From the IMG/VR virus record IMGVR_UViG_3300024348_000017, positions 26,869 to 90,868 of that record: 64,000 nucleotides of DNA; one strand, given 5' to 3'. Below the pieces are notes generated by a model. That model had not been told where the DNA came from. It did not search any database and saw nothing but the letters and a program-made list of their open reading frames with translations. Made by a program: the position numbers and the translations under genes. Positions 29,256 through 37,292 of this stretch are shown one piece after another. The stretch's first letter is position 1. Each line of letters starts with the position of its first letter. The stretch is from a virus.

Positions 29256-29542
29256 GTTTAGAGGATAGGCTCCGCGCCTCTACTAGGGGTTTCCTAATAG
29301 CGTAGACTTTCATGTTATTACCTTCGCATGCTCTCCTACCCTCTTTATATTTTTAGGAAAGTAGAAGATGGGTGCGTGGACATCTACTTTTACGATTGGC
29401 ATTTCTAACCGATTATATCCGCCCTTCCTACAGTTAAAGGATACGTCCCAATCAACCTAATATCATAACAACTACCTACAATTTTTTAAAGTCGCCTCCT
29501 CGTCATGCGATGGTTATACCTGCGGCAGGTAGTTATTGTTTG
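29256..29542 (-). other. Structured non-coding spacer in the tRNA cluster
   Basis: 287 bases without a gene. The minus strand contains AAAGTAGATG facing CATCTTCTACTTT (around 29360-29395), and AACTACCT facing AGGTAGTT (around 29465-29535) with an inner CTGCCGCAGG. These could be spacers cut during tRNA processing or further stable RNAs. No standard tRNA was found. Confidence 0.45.
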
Positions 29543-29614
29543 TTGCGAGAGAAGGATTCGAACCTCCGACCCCTAGGTTATGAGCCTAGTGAGCTACCCC
29601 TGCTCTATCTCGCG
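29543..29614 (-). tRNA. tRNA-Met (anticodon CAT), initiator-like
   Basis: 72 nt with the anticodon arm CTAGG-CTCATAA-CCTAG and T-arm GGAGGTTCGAATCC. The first base C faces A at position 72, the mismatch that marks bacterial initiator tRNA. The anticodon stem has only two of the three consecutive G-C pairs usual in initiators. CCA is not encoded. Confidence 0.88.
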
Positions 29615-29619
29615 GTTTG

Positions 29620-29691
29620 TACTTCCAACGGGATTTGAACCCGTATTACTTCCGTGAAAGGGAAGTGACCTAACCCTTAGTCGATAGAAGC
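29620..29691 (-). tRNA. tRNA-Glu (anticodon TTC)
   Basis: 72 nt with anticodon stem-loop CTTCC-CTTTCAC-GGAAG, D-loop GGGTTAGGTC and T-arm ACGGG TTCAAAT CCCGT. The acceptor (GCTTCTA/TGGAAGT) has a G-T first pair and one wobble. CCA is not encoded. Confidence 0.88.
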
Positions 29692-29699
29692 AACTCTAG

Positions 29700-29930
29700 T
29701 TACTCAGCTTCTGGAGTTTCTACTGCTACAATTACTTCTGCAATTTTAGCTTCTGATGCTGATTTAACTTCAAATGCCTCTTCGTCGCGGCTCAATAAAT
29801 ATTGCACTGTGCGGGCTTCCGCCTCAGTTACTGATTGAGCGTCCACTAAGTAGTTTACTGTTTCTTTTTTTACTTTACCATTTTCGTTTTCAATTCTAAA
29901 TTGAACTTTTACGTTGAAATACTGTCCCAT
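29700..29930 (-). CDS. DUF4494-like phage protein
   Basis: 76 residues starting MGQYFNVKVQFRIENENGKV, with KKETVNYLVDAQSVTEAEAR. The pattern of strand, YLVDAxSxTEAEAR and a helix matches DUF4494-type proteins that are common in Bacteroidota and their phages. A longer frame to 30080 would overlap the preceding gene extensively; the ATG at 29928-29930 fits better. Function not established. Confidence 0.7.
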   Translation of the reverse strand: MGQYFNVKVQFRIENENGKVKKETVNYLVDAQSVTEAEARTVQYLLSRDEEAFEVKSASEAKIAEVIVAVETPEAE

Positions 29931-29937
29931 GTTTTTA

Positions 29938-30249
29938 TTAGTTTTGTTTTGTGTATACTGAATAATCGTAGATGTGAGCTCTATATTTGTATAGAACTTT
30001 TTGGAATTTACCACGATTTTTATATTCTTCAATAGATTCACCTTCTCTACGTGATGGGGCAATACCCATATAGTAGTCAATTACATCGTTGTTTAGCTTA
30101 ACTTCATTAGCAAAGAACATCATCTTAGCCATGTTTTGAGATCCAAATGGCTGGTAACCAGCTTTATACATTTGTTTTACTTCAGCTGGTAATTCAAAAC
30201 CAGCAAATTGGTTGTGTAAACCAACATATTGTTTTTTAGGTCCTCCCAT
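29938..30249 (-). CDS. Conserved-type phage protein
   Basis: 103 residues (starts MGGPKKQYVGLHNQFAGFEL) with a helical middle (NDVIDYYMGIAPSRREGESI) and a C-terminal YRAHIYDYSVYTK. It resembles uncharacterised Bacteroidota phage proteins. A TATATTTACC element is 20 bases upstream. Confidence 0.6.
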   Translation of the reverse strand: MGGPKKQYVGLHNQFAGFELPAEVKQMYKAGYQPFGSQNMAKMMFFANEVKLNNDVIDYYMGIAPSRREGESIEEYKNRGKFQKVLYKYRAHIYDYSVYTKQN

Positions 30250-30287
30250 ATTTTATAACTTTATTTACGGTAAATATACGACGGGCA

Positions 30288-30887
30288 TTATAATATTCCA
30301 AGTGCTTTCATATTCTCTATTTGATCTTCTGAAAGCTGAAAATCGGGTTCCGCTACATTGTATTTGTTGGTTGTAAAGCTTTCAATCTTATCTACCTGTT
30401 CGGGAGTAAACACATCGCCTATAAGTAAATAATAACAATTATAACATAACAATTCTAAATTATCCAAACGATAATTACGTTTGTTATTATCTTTAAAGTT
30501 AAGTAATAATGGTATTTTATAGTCAGTTACTCTACGCTCGCAGAATCCACAATTACTGCAATCCTCAGCTATTTTATTTTCATAAATTAGTCTATTTTTA
30601 ATCTTTTCAGGATTAAAGTGAGAAGGATCCATTGAACCATTTAATATCTGCTCTAAAGCAGGCTCTTTCTTCTTACCAACTAAATGTTTAGGAATGCCCT
30701 TACCAGATTGGTTTAAGTGGGTATCAAATAATGTTTTACTCGTTTCGTCATCTGTATAGAGCTTAGCATATGCCTTATAATGAGTATAAGAGCAATTTAA
30801 GTAACGAGCAGCTGCTCTATTACTACGAGTATGTCTCATAGCCCTTAAGACATCGTCTTTCGAAAACGGTTTTGGTTTCATTCCCAT
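30288..30887 (-). CDS. HTH protein with HNH-like zinc knuckle lacking the final His
   Basis: 199 residues. The N-terminal 50 (KDDVLRAMRHTRSNRAAARY then CSYTHYKAY) read as a helix-turn-helix. The C-terminal part has CSNCGFCERR and, 30 residues on, DNLELLCYNCYYLL. This matches the zinc-binding frame of HNH endonucleases, but the usual His after the last Cys pair is Tyr, so nuclease activity is doubtful; it could be a DNA-binding regulator. Starts with GTTATG next to the gene at 30890. Confidence 0.6.
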   Translation of the reverse strand: MGMKPKPFSKDDVLRAMRHTRSNRAAARYLNCSYTHYKAYAKLYTDDETSKTLFDTHLNQSGKGIPKHLVGKKKEPALEQILNGSMDPSHFNPEKIKNRLIYENKIAEDCSNCGFCERRVTDYKIPLLLNFKDNNKRNYRLDNLELLCYNCYYLLIGDVFTPEQVDKIESFTTNKYNVAEPDFQLSEDQIENMKALGIL

Positions 30888-30889
30888 AA

Positions 30890-31303
30890 CTACTTTTTTT
30901 TCTTCAAACCCTCATTGATAACCTGTAGCAATAACCACAATTCATCTGGATTTTGAAGTATTACTTCTTTGCCTGTTGGATCAACTAATACATTTATGCT
31001 TCCGTCTGGATTTAGTCTATCATAAAGATAAAAGAATATTAACTCCGATGCTTCTTTTCCAAAATGCATTACTAATAAATTATCAATAGCATCGTAGAAT
31101 ATATCATCGTATTTATTAAGATCTAATTTAAAATCATTTTCTAAAATGAATGAACGACCATTTGCTTGTTCTAGATTAATTATAACCTTATTAAACAAAT
31201 CTCTAGTAACGTCAGTTTGTGTTTTCTTCCTTCTAGTAAGAGTTGTATCAGAACCTAAAATTAAATCTATTGATTTTTTTGCATCGTCAATATTATCCTC
31301 CAT
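30890..31303 (-). CDS. Hypothetical phage protein
   Basis: 137 residues, alpha-helical, with a Lys-rich N-terminal segment (LTRRKKTQTDVTRDL) and a hydrophobic helix (ASELIFFYLYDRLNP) near the middle. It abuts the next gene at 31306. The family is not recognised. Confidence 0.6.
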   Translation of the reverse strand: MEDNIDDAKKSIDLILGSDTTLTRRKKTQTDVTRDLFNKVIINLEQANGRSFILENDFKLDLNKYDDIFYDAIDNLLVMHFGKEASELIFFYLYDRLNPDGSINVLVDPTGKEVILQNPDELWLLLQVINEGLKKKK

Positions 31304-31305
31304 AA

Positions 31306-31614
31306 CTAAATTTGTTTTATTAAATCCCTTATTTCAATACATTTATCGTAATTTTCATCCTCAATATATTGATCTAATATTTTTTCAAGTGTTGGTTGCC
31401 ACTTTTCTTTTTCCAATTCAAGGTACGTAGTTGTTCCTGCTATCTGAAATAAAGGTATGGACTTCTTTTTATTTTTTACTCCTTCCTTAATTGCAAATAT
31501 AGTTTCTTCTATAACTACTTTTCTAATTTCAGGGTGAGAGCTTACTTGCTCATAGGTTACCCCATCGCTAAGTGACACTCTAAACACAGGAATCTTTCTT
31601 TTCATATTCCTCAT
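31306..31614 (-). CDS. Conserved-type phage protein
   Basis: 102 residues. A beta-rich first half (KIPVFRVSLSDGVTYEQV) precedes a helical C-terminal end with ENYDKCIEIRDLIKQI, a motif also seen in the protein at 27774. It lies in a cluster of small conserved genes upstream of the tRNAs. Function unknown. Confidence 0.6.
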   Translation of the reverse strand: MRNMKRKIPVFRVSLSDGVTYEQVSSHPEIRKVVIEETIFAIKEGVKNKKKSIPLFQIAGTTTYLELEKEKWQPTLEKILDQYIEDENYDKCIEIRDLIKQI

Positions 31615-31625
31615 TTGTTGTTGAT

Positions 31626-31973
31626 TTATTCAGCTGTAACTTCTTCTTCAGAAGCTGGAGGCGGTAATTCCGCTGCTGGCTCCTCAACTGGTGCCTCTGC
31701 AGGCATTATTGCATTCTTGATCATCAATCTGATGTCTTGAATTGGGATAAGGAATCCAATAACATTATCAAATGGAACATCTGTATCCATGTTTGCAGTC
31801 ATATTATATTGTTGCAAACCTTGATTTAGCTTAGATTGTAACTTTTGAGTCATAGCCGCTTTATCATCACCAACTAATGTTTGTGGTAATACAAATTGTA
31901 CCTTAACACCCTTTTTAGTTGGATTATGGTTTACGTCTACTTTAAGTTTTGGTTTTATGTTCAAATCAGCCAT
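31626..31973 (-). CDS. Hypothetical phage protein
   Basis: 115 residues: alpha/beta segment (KLKVDVNHNPTKKGVKVQFV) with a Gln-rich helix, then a Pro/Glu/Ala-rich disordered tail (EAPVEEPAAELPPPASEE). The tail resembles scaffold or assembly proteins, but the evidence is thin. It lies just downstream of clpP. Confidence 0.55.
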   Translation of the reverse strand: MADLNIKPKLKVDVNHNPTKKGVKVQFVLPQTLVGDDKAAMTQKLQSKLNQGLQQYNMTANMDTDVPFDNVIGFLIPIQDIRLMIKNAIMPAEAPVEEPAAELPPPASEEEVTAE

Positions 31974-32003
31974 TATGTTGTGTTTATATATAAATATGTG
32001 AAA

Positions 32004-32546
32004 TTATTCAAGGATCTCATCTACTAAGCCATATCTCTGTGCTACTTTAACATCGAAATACCATTCAGCTTGTTTATCCCTGTGTGGTTTTAATATCTTA
32101 TCTGTGAACTTTGTTTTAGACATAAAGTAAGCATCACACACTTTATCAATACGCACACACTCAGCTAATTCTTGTTTATGAAATGCTACTTTACCTTCAA
32201 CTTCATAATTACCCTCGTGGTACATGAATGTAGCATATTTACTAGCCTGTCTAACATGGCCCGCCGAGAATACTACTAACCCCATTGACATTGCATGACC
32301 ATGACATATTGTGTGGATTGGAGTCTGCGAAGAATCAATTACATCAATTAAAGCCATCCCATTATATATCTCTCCTCCAGGTGAGTTGATAATGAGTTTT
32401 ATTGGGTCTACTATTTGCTTTTTAGCGTCCTCAGCATTAATCTCATATATATCCTGTATGATTTCGTTAACTGTTAGACCATCAATGTATCCTAATGTTA
32501 TAACTCGACTTAACGGGTCTAATTTGGAACGACGCTCTCTTGCCAT
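32004..32546 (-). CDS. clpP: ClpP-family serine protease
   Basis: 180 residues, close to the ClpP length. The nucleophile loop GHAMSMGL (Ser), the helix that follows, and MYHEG (His) match the S14 catalytic order; the third acid residue lies near KILKPHRDKQAEWYF. NSPGGEIYNGMALIDVI is the substrate-groove strand. Phage ClpP-like proteins often act in capsid maturation, but here no capsid gene is adjacent, so a role with host ClpX or in takeover cannot be excluded. The leader contains a TATATTTAT element 22 bases upstream. Confidence 0.85.
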   Translation of the reverse strand: MARERRSKLDPLSRVITLGYIDGLTVNEIIQDIYEINAEDAKKQIVDPIKLIINSPGGEIYNGMALIDVIDSSQTPIHTICHGHAMSMGLVVFSAGHVRQASKYATFMYHEGNYEVEGKVAFHKQELAECVRIDKVCDAYFMSKTKFTDKILKPHRDKQAEWYFDVKVAQRYGLVDEILE

Positions 32547-32582
32547 AAATTATAAATTTTCTCTTATAAATATAAGTCCAAA

Positions 32583-33365
32583 TTATTGCTTAAACAAAGG
32601 AGGGTAATTTGAATTTGTTTCGCCGTTTCTATACCCGTAAAAACCCCATTTATATTTAAAATACTCGTGGCATTCTCTTTCAATTAATCCCTTCTGATAC
32701 GTCACTTCTGGTTCTATTTTTCTAGTACCTACTGATACGAAATGGTAGAAGTGGGTATTATAAGTTCTCTTCATCTCCATTCCCGACATTTCACATTGCA
32801 TAAAGAACTCCCAATCAACTACCCAAGGACCAGGATATGTTTCATCCCAACCTCCAACTTGAAGATATTTAGTTTTATTCATGAATATAGGAAGAGTTGA
32901 ACCACAATTATCAGATTCTTTTCTATTAATTGTTGATGTATAATCCCAAAAACTAACAAGATCAAAATCCTCTACACTCCCAAGTGGATGAACTACAAAC
33001 TGCTTAAATATTCCTGGATTAGGTTCTATTTGATTTGGAGCCCAAACAATATTTGGGTCATATATTTCTTCTAACTTAGCGTCCCAATCTTTATCAAATA
33101 CGTTATCATCATTTGCAATTAATATTTTATCTGATGTTGCGTTATATACTCCAAAGTTAGTTGCTGTATTCAATCCTCTATTTTCAGGTAAATTAAGTAC
33201 ATCAATATGTTTAGAATATTTATCTAATACCTCTTTATTAATATCGTAAAAACCATCTACAACTACTATAATTTGATTTTTATGAGCAGCCCCATTGATT
33301 GCTGAATTTAGACATACGTCTAAAGCATGGGGTTCTTTATATGTTGGGATTATTACTGATATCAT
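32583..33365 (-). CDS. Glycosyltransferase family 2
   Basis: 260 residues. The GT-A fold is shown by MISVIIPTYKEPHALDVCLN, IIVVVDGF and the metal-binding region ILIANDDNVFDKDWD (an NDD in place of DxD). The acceptor half has GPWVVDWEFFMQCEMSG. The substrate is not predictable. It overlaps the epimerase gene by one base and ends the sugar cassette. Confidence 0.85.
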   Translation of the reverse strand: MISVIIPTYKEPHALDVCLNSAINGAAHKNQIIVVVDGFYDINKEVLDKYSKHIDVLNLPENRGLNTATNFGVYNATSDKILIANDDNVFDKDWDAKLEEIYDPNIVWAPNQIEPNPGIFKQFVVHPLGSVEDFDLVSFWDYTSTINRKESDNCGSTLPIFMNKTKYLQVGGWDETYPGPWVVDWEFFMQCEMSGMEMKRTYNTHFYHFVSVGTRKIEPEVTYQKGLIERECHEYFKYKWGFYGYRNGETNSNYPPLFKQ

Positions 33366-34240
33366 TATTTATTATTTAAAATCATTTCAATTCTTTCTTC
33401 TAATGTATATTTCGGCTTGTAAATTGAATTAAATAAAGATGGATCACAAACTCTATACGATACACCTATTGGTTTTCCTATTAAGTGTTTTATTCCATTA
33501 GTAGGAGTATGACCACTTATTTCAAACATTGTTTTTGCTAAATCGTTAAATGAAGTTGCAATACCACTTCCTAAATTTAGTGCATCAACTTCAACATCAT
33601 TATCAACTACAGTCATAACCGCTTCAACTATATCATCCATATGAATGAAGTCTCTAACTTGAGTACCATCTCCCCAAATTTCAAATTCATCAACTTTACG
33701 ATTAATTCTATCTATAAAGGAAGGGAATGGATAAGTTAAATCTTGGTCGATACCATATCCACTAAACGGTCTAAATACATAGACTTTAGTTCCACTTTGT
33801 CTTACAAATTTAGCTAAATATTCTCCTGTTAACTTAGACCACCCATAAGTGTAGTCAGGTAATCTTATATCATCTAAATTAATATCACTTTCTTTTAACT
33901 GATATTTTAATTCAGGTAATTGTAAGTGAACTGGGTAAGCAGCGCTACTACTAAAGTATACTACTCGTTTTTGTTTTGTCTTAATTACCCAATTAAAGAA
34001 CTCAGAATCAATTGATAGATCAGTTGCTACGGATAATGGTTCGTTTTCAATAGTTTCTCTCCCACCAACAATAGCAGCTAAATGAATAACTAAATCAAAT
34101 ACTTGATTTGACTGTTTGAAATAATCTCTACAATCATTTCCTTCTTTTAAATCTATTCCTAAAATTTCATGTTTACCATTGAAATATTTTAAAAATGATC
34201 TACCAACAAAACCTAAATGACCTGTTATTAATATTTTCAT
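33365..34240 (-). CDS. NAD-dependent sugar epimerase/dehydratase
   Basis: 291 residues. Extended short-chain dehydrogenase: the dinucleotide motif GHLGFVGRSF at residues 7-16, IHLAAIVGG, the catalytic Ser in YFSSSAAYP and the YxxxK pair in YTYGWSKLTGEYL. It should act on a nucleotide-sugar such as GDP- or UDP-hexose. Starts within the preceding gene's stop. Supplies a sugar donor to the neighbouring glycosyltransferases (inference). Confidence 0.88.
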   Translation of the reverse strand: MKILITGHLGFVGRSFLKYFNGKHEILGIDLKEGNDCRDYFKQSNQVFDLVIHLAAIVGGRETIENEPLSVATDLSIDSEFFNWVIKTKQKRVVYFSSSAAYPVHLQLPELKYQLKESDINLDDIRLPDYTYGWSKLTGEYLAKFVRQSGTKVYVFRPFSGYGIDQDLTYPFPSFIDRINRKVDEFEIWGDGTQVRDFIHMDDIVEAVMTVVDNDVEVDALNLGSGIATSFNDLAKTMFEISGHTPTNGIKHLIGKPIGVSYRVCDPSLFNSIYKPKYTLEERIEMILNNK

Positions 34241-35106
34241 TTTATAATCTTTTTATATAGTTCAATATGTTGATTAGCTACATACCTTGAATTGCACATT
34301 TCTTTAATATTATCTGGTAGGGTTGTTTCTATTTCTGTTAAATTTCCATTAACATCAATTAAGTAAATATAACCAGGAACATCGCAACACCATCCTTCTA
34401 AAGTAGTTCTTCCTAATAATATACCTGCTGTAAAGTCCATATGTTTTACAACATTTTCAGTATCCCATCTTGTATTAATATACTTTATGTTTGAGTGCTT
34501 AAAATCATGTTTACTATTACTCATTAAGTATAAATCCCAATCATTTTCTATACAGCTGTCTACTAAATGAGAGACTGCTTTGAAACGAATTGGATCTAAA
34601 ACTTCACCAACAAATATACCACTCGTTTTTTCATTTTTAGTAACACCCTCTGAATTGAATCTGCTTTGATCAATTGGATTGTAAATTAAAGATATTTTAT
34701 CTTTTGGTATTCCATATTCATTTATCAACATATCTGTAATAGGCTTCCTAATAGATATGTAGTGAGATATATTTTCATCCAGTATAGGAGTTTCACTTCT
34801 AATTTCTGAGTGTATTACACTAATGAGAGGAGTTCCTTTAAAATATTGAATTATGAAAGCATTTACTTGAGGTTGACTTGCTAATATGATATCAAATTTT
34901 TCATTTATATCAAGTGTTTTTGCGTCAATTTGTCTTATCCCTAATTCGTCTATTCTCTTTCTAACAGAATCGTTTTTATCAATATCTCTTAATGAAAATA
35001 AGGTAACATTGTTACCTAATGAATGTAGTTCTCTAACCAATTCATAATGGTACATTTCACTTCCTCCGAAACCATTAACGTTTAGACAACAGACTAATAT
35101 TTTCAT
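34237..35106 (-). CDS. Glycosyltransferase family 4-like
   Basis: 289 residues with a GT-B pattern: N-terminal MKILVCCLNVNGFGGSEMYH and ELVRELHSLGNNVTLFSL, then a donor-binding half with SGIFVGEVLDPIRFKAV and GILLGRTTLEGWCCDVPGY. Compared with full-length GT4 enzymes (about 370 residues) it is short. It overlaps the genes on both sides by a few bases. Confidence 0.78.
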   Translation of the reverse strand: MKILVCCLNVNGFGGSEMYHYELVRELHSLGNNVTLFSLRDIDKNDSVRKRIDELGIRQIDAKTLDINEKFDIILASQPQVNAFIIQYFKGTPLISVIHSEIRSETPILDENISHYISIRKPITDMLINEYGIPKDKISLIYNPIDQSRFNSEGVTKNEKTSGIFVGEVLDPIRFKAVSHLVDSCIENDWDLYLMSNSKHDFKHSNIKYINTRWDTENVVKHMDFTAGILLGRTTLEGWCCDVPGYIYLIDVNGNLTEIETTLPDNIKEMCNSRYVANQHIELYKKIIK

Positions 35107-35690
35107 TATTTCCCCTTTGCAATAATATATTGAAAGTAATCTTTATGATGTAGTGTTACATCCCAACCTGAGGCAATAAACATTTCCTTATATGAATCAC
35201 CATTAAATACCCATAAATGAAATGGAGCATGATATGAAGGAGTTTCATAATCAGGGGATGAGGCAATTATATATTTAACTCCATTATCTAATAATCTTTT
35301 TATAAAAGCATCTGGGTCTACTAAATGTTCCAATACTTCTGTAGCAATTGCTATATCCGGAAATTCAATAGATTCATTTACAAAGTCTAAATATTTTATA
35401 TTTTCAGAGTTCCCTTTCTGTACAGCGTCTTCAATATTAGTAGGTTGTAAGTCATATCCCCAAATTTTATTAGGTAATTTACTTTCTATTTCTCTAATAA
35501 GACCTCCATTCCCACATCCAAAATCAGCAATAGTAGTCTCTGAATTATCTCCTACTATCTGAATCAGATATTCTAGGACTTGCATTAATCTTGGTCTATG
35601 ATTATCTTGATTTATATGATCTGCTAATTCTCTACTTTTATACCACTCAGCGTCATGTGAATGGGGTTGATCAAATGTTTTATATCTCAT
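35106..35690 (-). CDS. Class I SAM-dependent methyltransferase
   Basis: 194 residues. Motif I is IADFGCGNGGL, motif II is IWGYDLQPTN, and motif IV is PDIAIATEVLEHL. The EVLEHL and YIIASSPDYETPSYHAPF segments resemble small-molecule or sugar methyltransferases (ubiE/WbdD type). It sits inside the glycosyltransferase cassette, so O-methylation of a glycan is the likely role. Overlaps the next gene by 11 bases. Confidence 0.85.
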   Translation of the reverse strand: MRYKTFDQPHSHDAEWYKSRELADHINQDNHRPRLMQVLEYLIQIVGDNSETTIADFGCGNGGLIREIESKLPNKIWGYDLQPTNIEDAVQKGNSENIKYLDFVNESIEFPDIAIATEVLEHLVDPDAFIKRLLDNGVKYIIASSPDYETPSYHAPFHLWVFNGDSYKEMFIASGWDVTLHHKDYFQYIIAKGK

Positions 35691-36360
35691 ATAAACTTTT
35701 TACTTTATTAACATCGTTTGGAAAATCATTTCCACTTCTATAAACAGCGTATGCTTGTTGATCTATATAAGCTACTGAAGCAGCATCAACATATTGAGAA
35801 TCTCTTTCTGCTTTGCCATTATCTGGATGGACATGTTCAAATGTAACGTTATCAAAGTATTTTATTATGTTTAGGTTATTTCCTAAATCCAACCAAAAAT
35901 TATCAGCATACATGTGAAGTAAACATTCAGGAACCATAAATCCTAATACATCTACTATATTTGAAGTTAAACAAACTGCAGTAGGTAATTTAGCACCTTG
36001 TAATAAGTCATTACCATAGGCAATACCTATACCGTTGTTGCTTTCAAAATAACTAATGAATTGTGATTCCCATTTAGTTCTAATAATATGATCATCTCCA
36101 AAGAAAGCAACATACTTGTATGAATCTTTATATTTCATAGCAATTTGATTCAATGTAGGAATCATTCTAATTCTAGGATTTACCTCATATATAACTCCTT
36201 CTCTAACAGGATACTTGTGAGCATCATCATCATCTAAAGCTATACATAAATCACTAAACCCTTCAGTGTTTAATTTCCAATTTTCAATAAATCTATCTAC
36301 ATTTGGATATCTTTCACTATCTCCACTTCTTGATGGAACTATAATTAATATATCTTTCAT
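35680..36360 (-). CDS. GT-A-fold glycosyltransferase-like protein
   Basis: 226 residues from the ATG at 36358-36360 (MKDILIIVPSRSGDSERYPN). The frame has ALDDDDAHKYP, a metal-binding DDDD, and FFGDDHIIRTKWESQF, so it looks like a GT2-type enzyme. The C-terminal end has a His-rich stretch (NVTFEHVHPDNGKAE). An alternative start at 36384 overlaps the preceding stop; the later ATG is preferred. The substrate is unknown. Confidence 0.72.
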   Translation of the reverse strand: MKDILIIVPSRSGDSERYPNVDRFIENWKLNTEGFSDLCIALDDDDAHKYPVREGVIYEVNPRIRMIPTLNQIAMKYKDSYKYVAFFGDDHIIRTKWESQFISYFESNNGIGIAYGNDLLQGAKLPTAVCLTSNIVDVLGFMVPECLLHMYADNFWLDLGNNLNIIKYFDNVTFEHVHPDNGKAERDSQYVDAASVAYIDQQAYAVYRSGNDFPNDVNKVKSLYEI

Positions 36361-36361
36361 T

Positions 36362-36793
36362 TTAGTCTTGTTTAAAATATTCAATATAATTTAATGCTTC
36401 CATATATGTGCTTCCAAAATGCTGGATAGTTTTCATATCAGCTTTGTGAGTAGCGCCTTCAGGAAATTTAGATTTTTCTTCTTCAGTAACTAAAGTTGCT
36501 TTAACTCCAGCCCAATTCCAAGTATTGTCAACTAAATCAACGAATACCATTCCTTTAGTTGGGTGGTTAATTGTTGAAGGATACCAATAATATCCGTTTT
36601 TATCTAACTTTTTAATAGCTCTATATAGTTCGGGTATTACTGCTTCTGTTTTTTCTAAATCAACAGTTTCAATATGCTGATTTGAGTTTGAAGCAAATCC
36701 ACAGCCGAAGCAATGCCATAATTTCTTTTGCTCTTGTTCTACTTCATAGCAGAAATCTGATTCACAAACAGGGCATGTTATTAACTTATCCAT
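36362..36793 (-). CDS. Zinc-ribbon protein
   Basis: 143 residues. The N-terminal ribbon uses CPVCESDFCYEVEQ and CFGCGFASN (CxxC pairs). The rest has a Trp/Tyr/Thr-rich fold (NGYYWYPSTINHPTKGMVF). No catalytic motif is visible. It overlaps the next gene by eight bases. A regulatory or nucleic-acid-binding adaptor is plausible. Confidence 0.65.
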   Translation of the reverse strand: MDKLITCPVCESDFCYEVEQEQKKLWHCFGCGFASNSNQHIETVDLEKTEAVIPELYRAIKKLDKNGYYWYPSTINHPTKGMVFVDLVDNTWNWAGVKATLVTEEEKSKFPEGATHKADMKTIQHFGSTYMEALNYIEYFKQD

Positions 36794-36980
36794 TTAATTG
36801 TTGTTTTGTTGTTGTTGAATTTAGACCTAGTTTTTCTATTTCAATTTTATAAGTACTAGGTTCATCATTTACGTTTGCTAGTTTTTCTTTTAACAGATCC
36901 CATTGTTTTGGGGTTATATTAAAGTCATGTACTCCTTCTGTAAATCCTTTTAACCAAAGGATAAATTCTTTACTTGTCAT
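36786..36980 (-). CDS. Hypothetical small phage protein
   Basis: 64 residues starting MTSKEFILWLKGFTEGVHDF, a pattern that is common in small phage proteins (LWLKGFxEGxxxxxxxPxQWxxLKEKL). Unknown function. It overlaps the zinc-ribbon gene. Confidence 0.62.
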   Translation of the reverse strand: MTSKEFILWLKGFTEGVHDFNITPKQWDLLKEKLANVNDEPSTYKIEIEKLGLNSTTTKQQLNG

Positions 36981-36985
36981 TATTT

Positions 36986-37291
36986 TTATGCTAAAGGTGA
37001 TTCTTTAATTCTTTTTTCAGTATCTTCTTTAATTATTGATATAATTTTTGTTTGAGCTTCTTTTGATAATAGAGATAAATTGTGTGTTGAAATATCTTCT
37101 CTATCAAATTCTAAACTCGAGTACAATGATAAATCTTGTGGAATTACCAATGATTTAATTTTATTTGAATATGGTTGATTTGATGGTCTTTCAATTATTT
37201 TTTTAGCTCTTGCTATAAATTGTTCGTCAAATAATGGTTTTTCTTTTTTTCCAAACCATTTGTTAAATATTTTTTTTATAAAATTTATCAT
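36986..37291 (-). CDS. Hypothetical phage protein
   Basis: 101 residues with a basic amphipathic N-terminus (INFIKKIFNKWFGKKEKPLF) that could touch membrane or nucleic acid, then a helical C-terminal half. It lies between two glycosyltransferase genes. Unknown. Confidence 0.55.
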   Translation of the reverse strand: MINFIKKIFNKWFGKKEKPLFDEQFIARAKKIIERPSNQPYSNKIKSLVIPQDLSLYSSLEFDREDISTHNLSLLSKEAQTKIISIIKEDTEKRIKESPLA

Positions 37292-37292
37292 A

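Noticed and set aside
32004-32546. ClpP-like protein as the prohead protease
   Set aside because: No capsid, portal or scaffold gene is adjacent, so the specific structural role is not supported.
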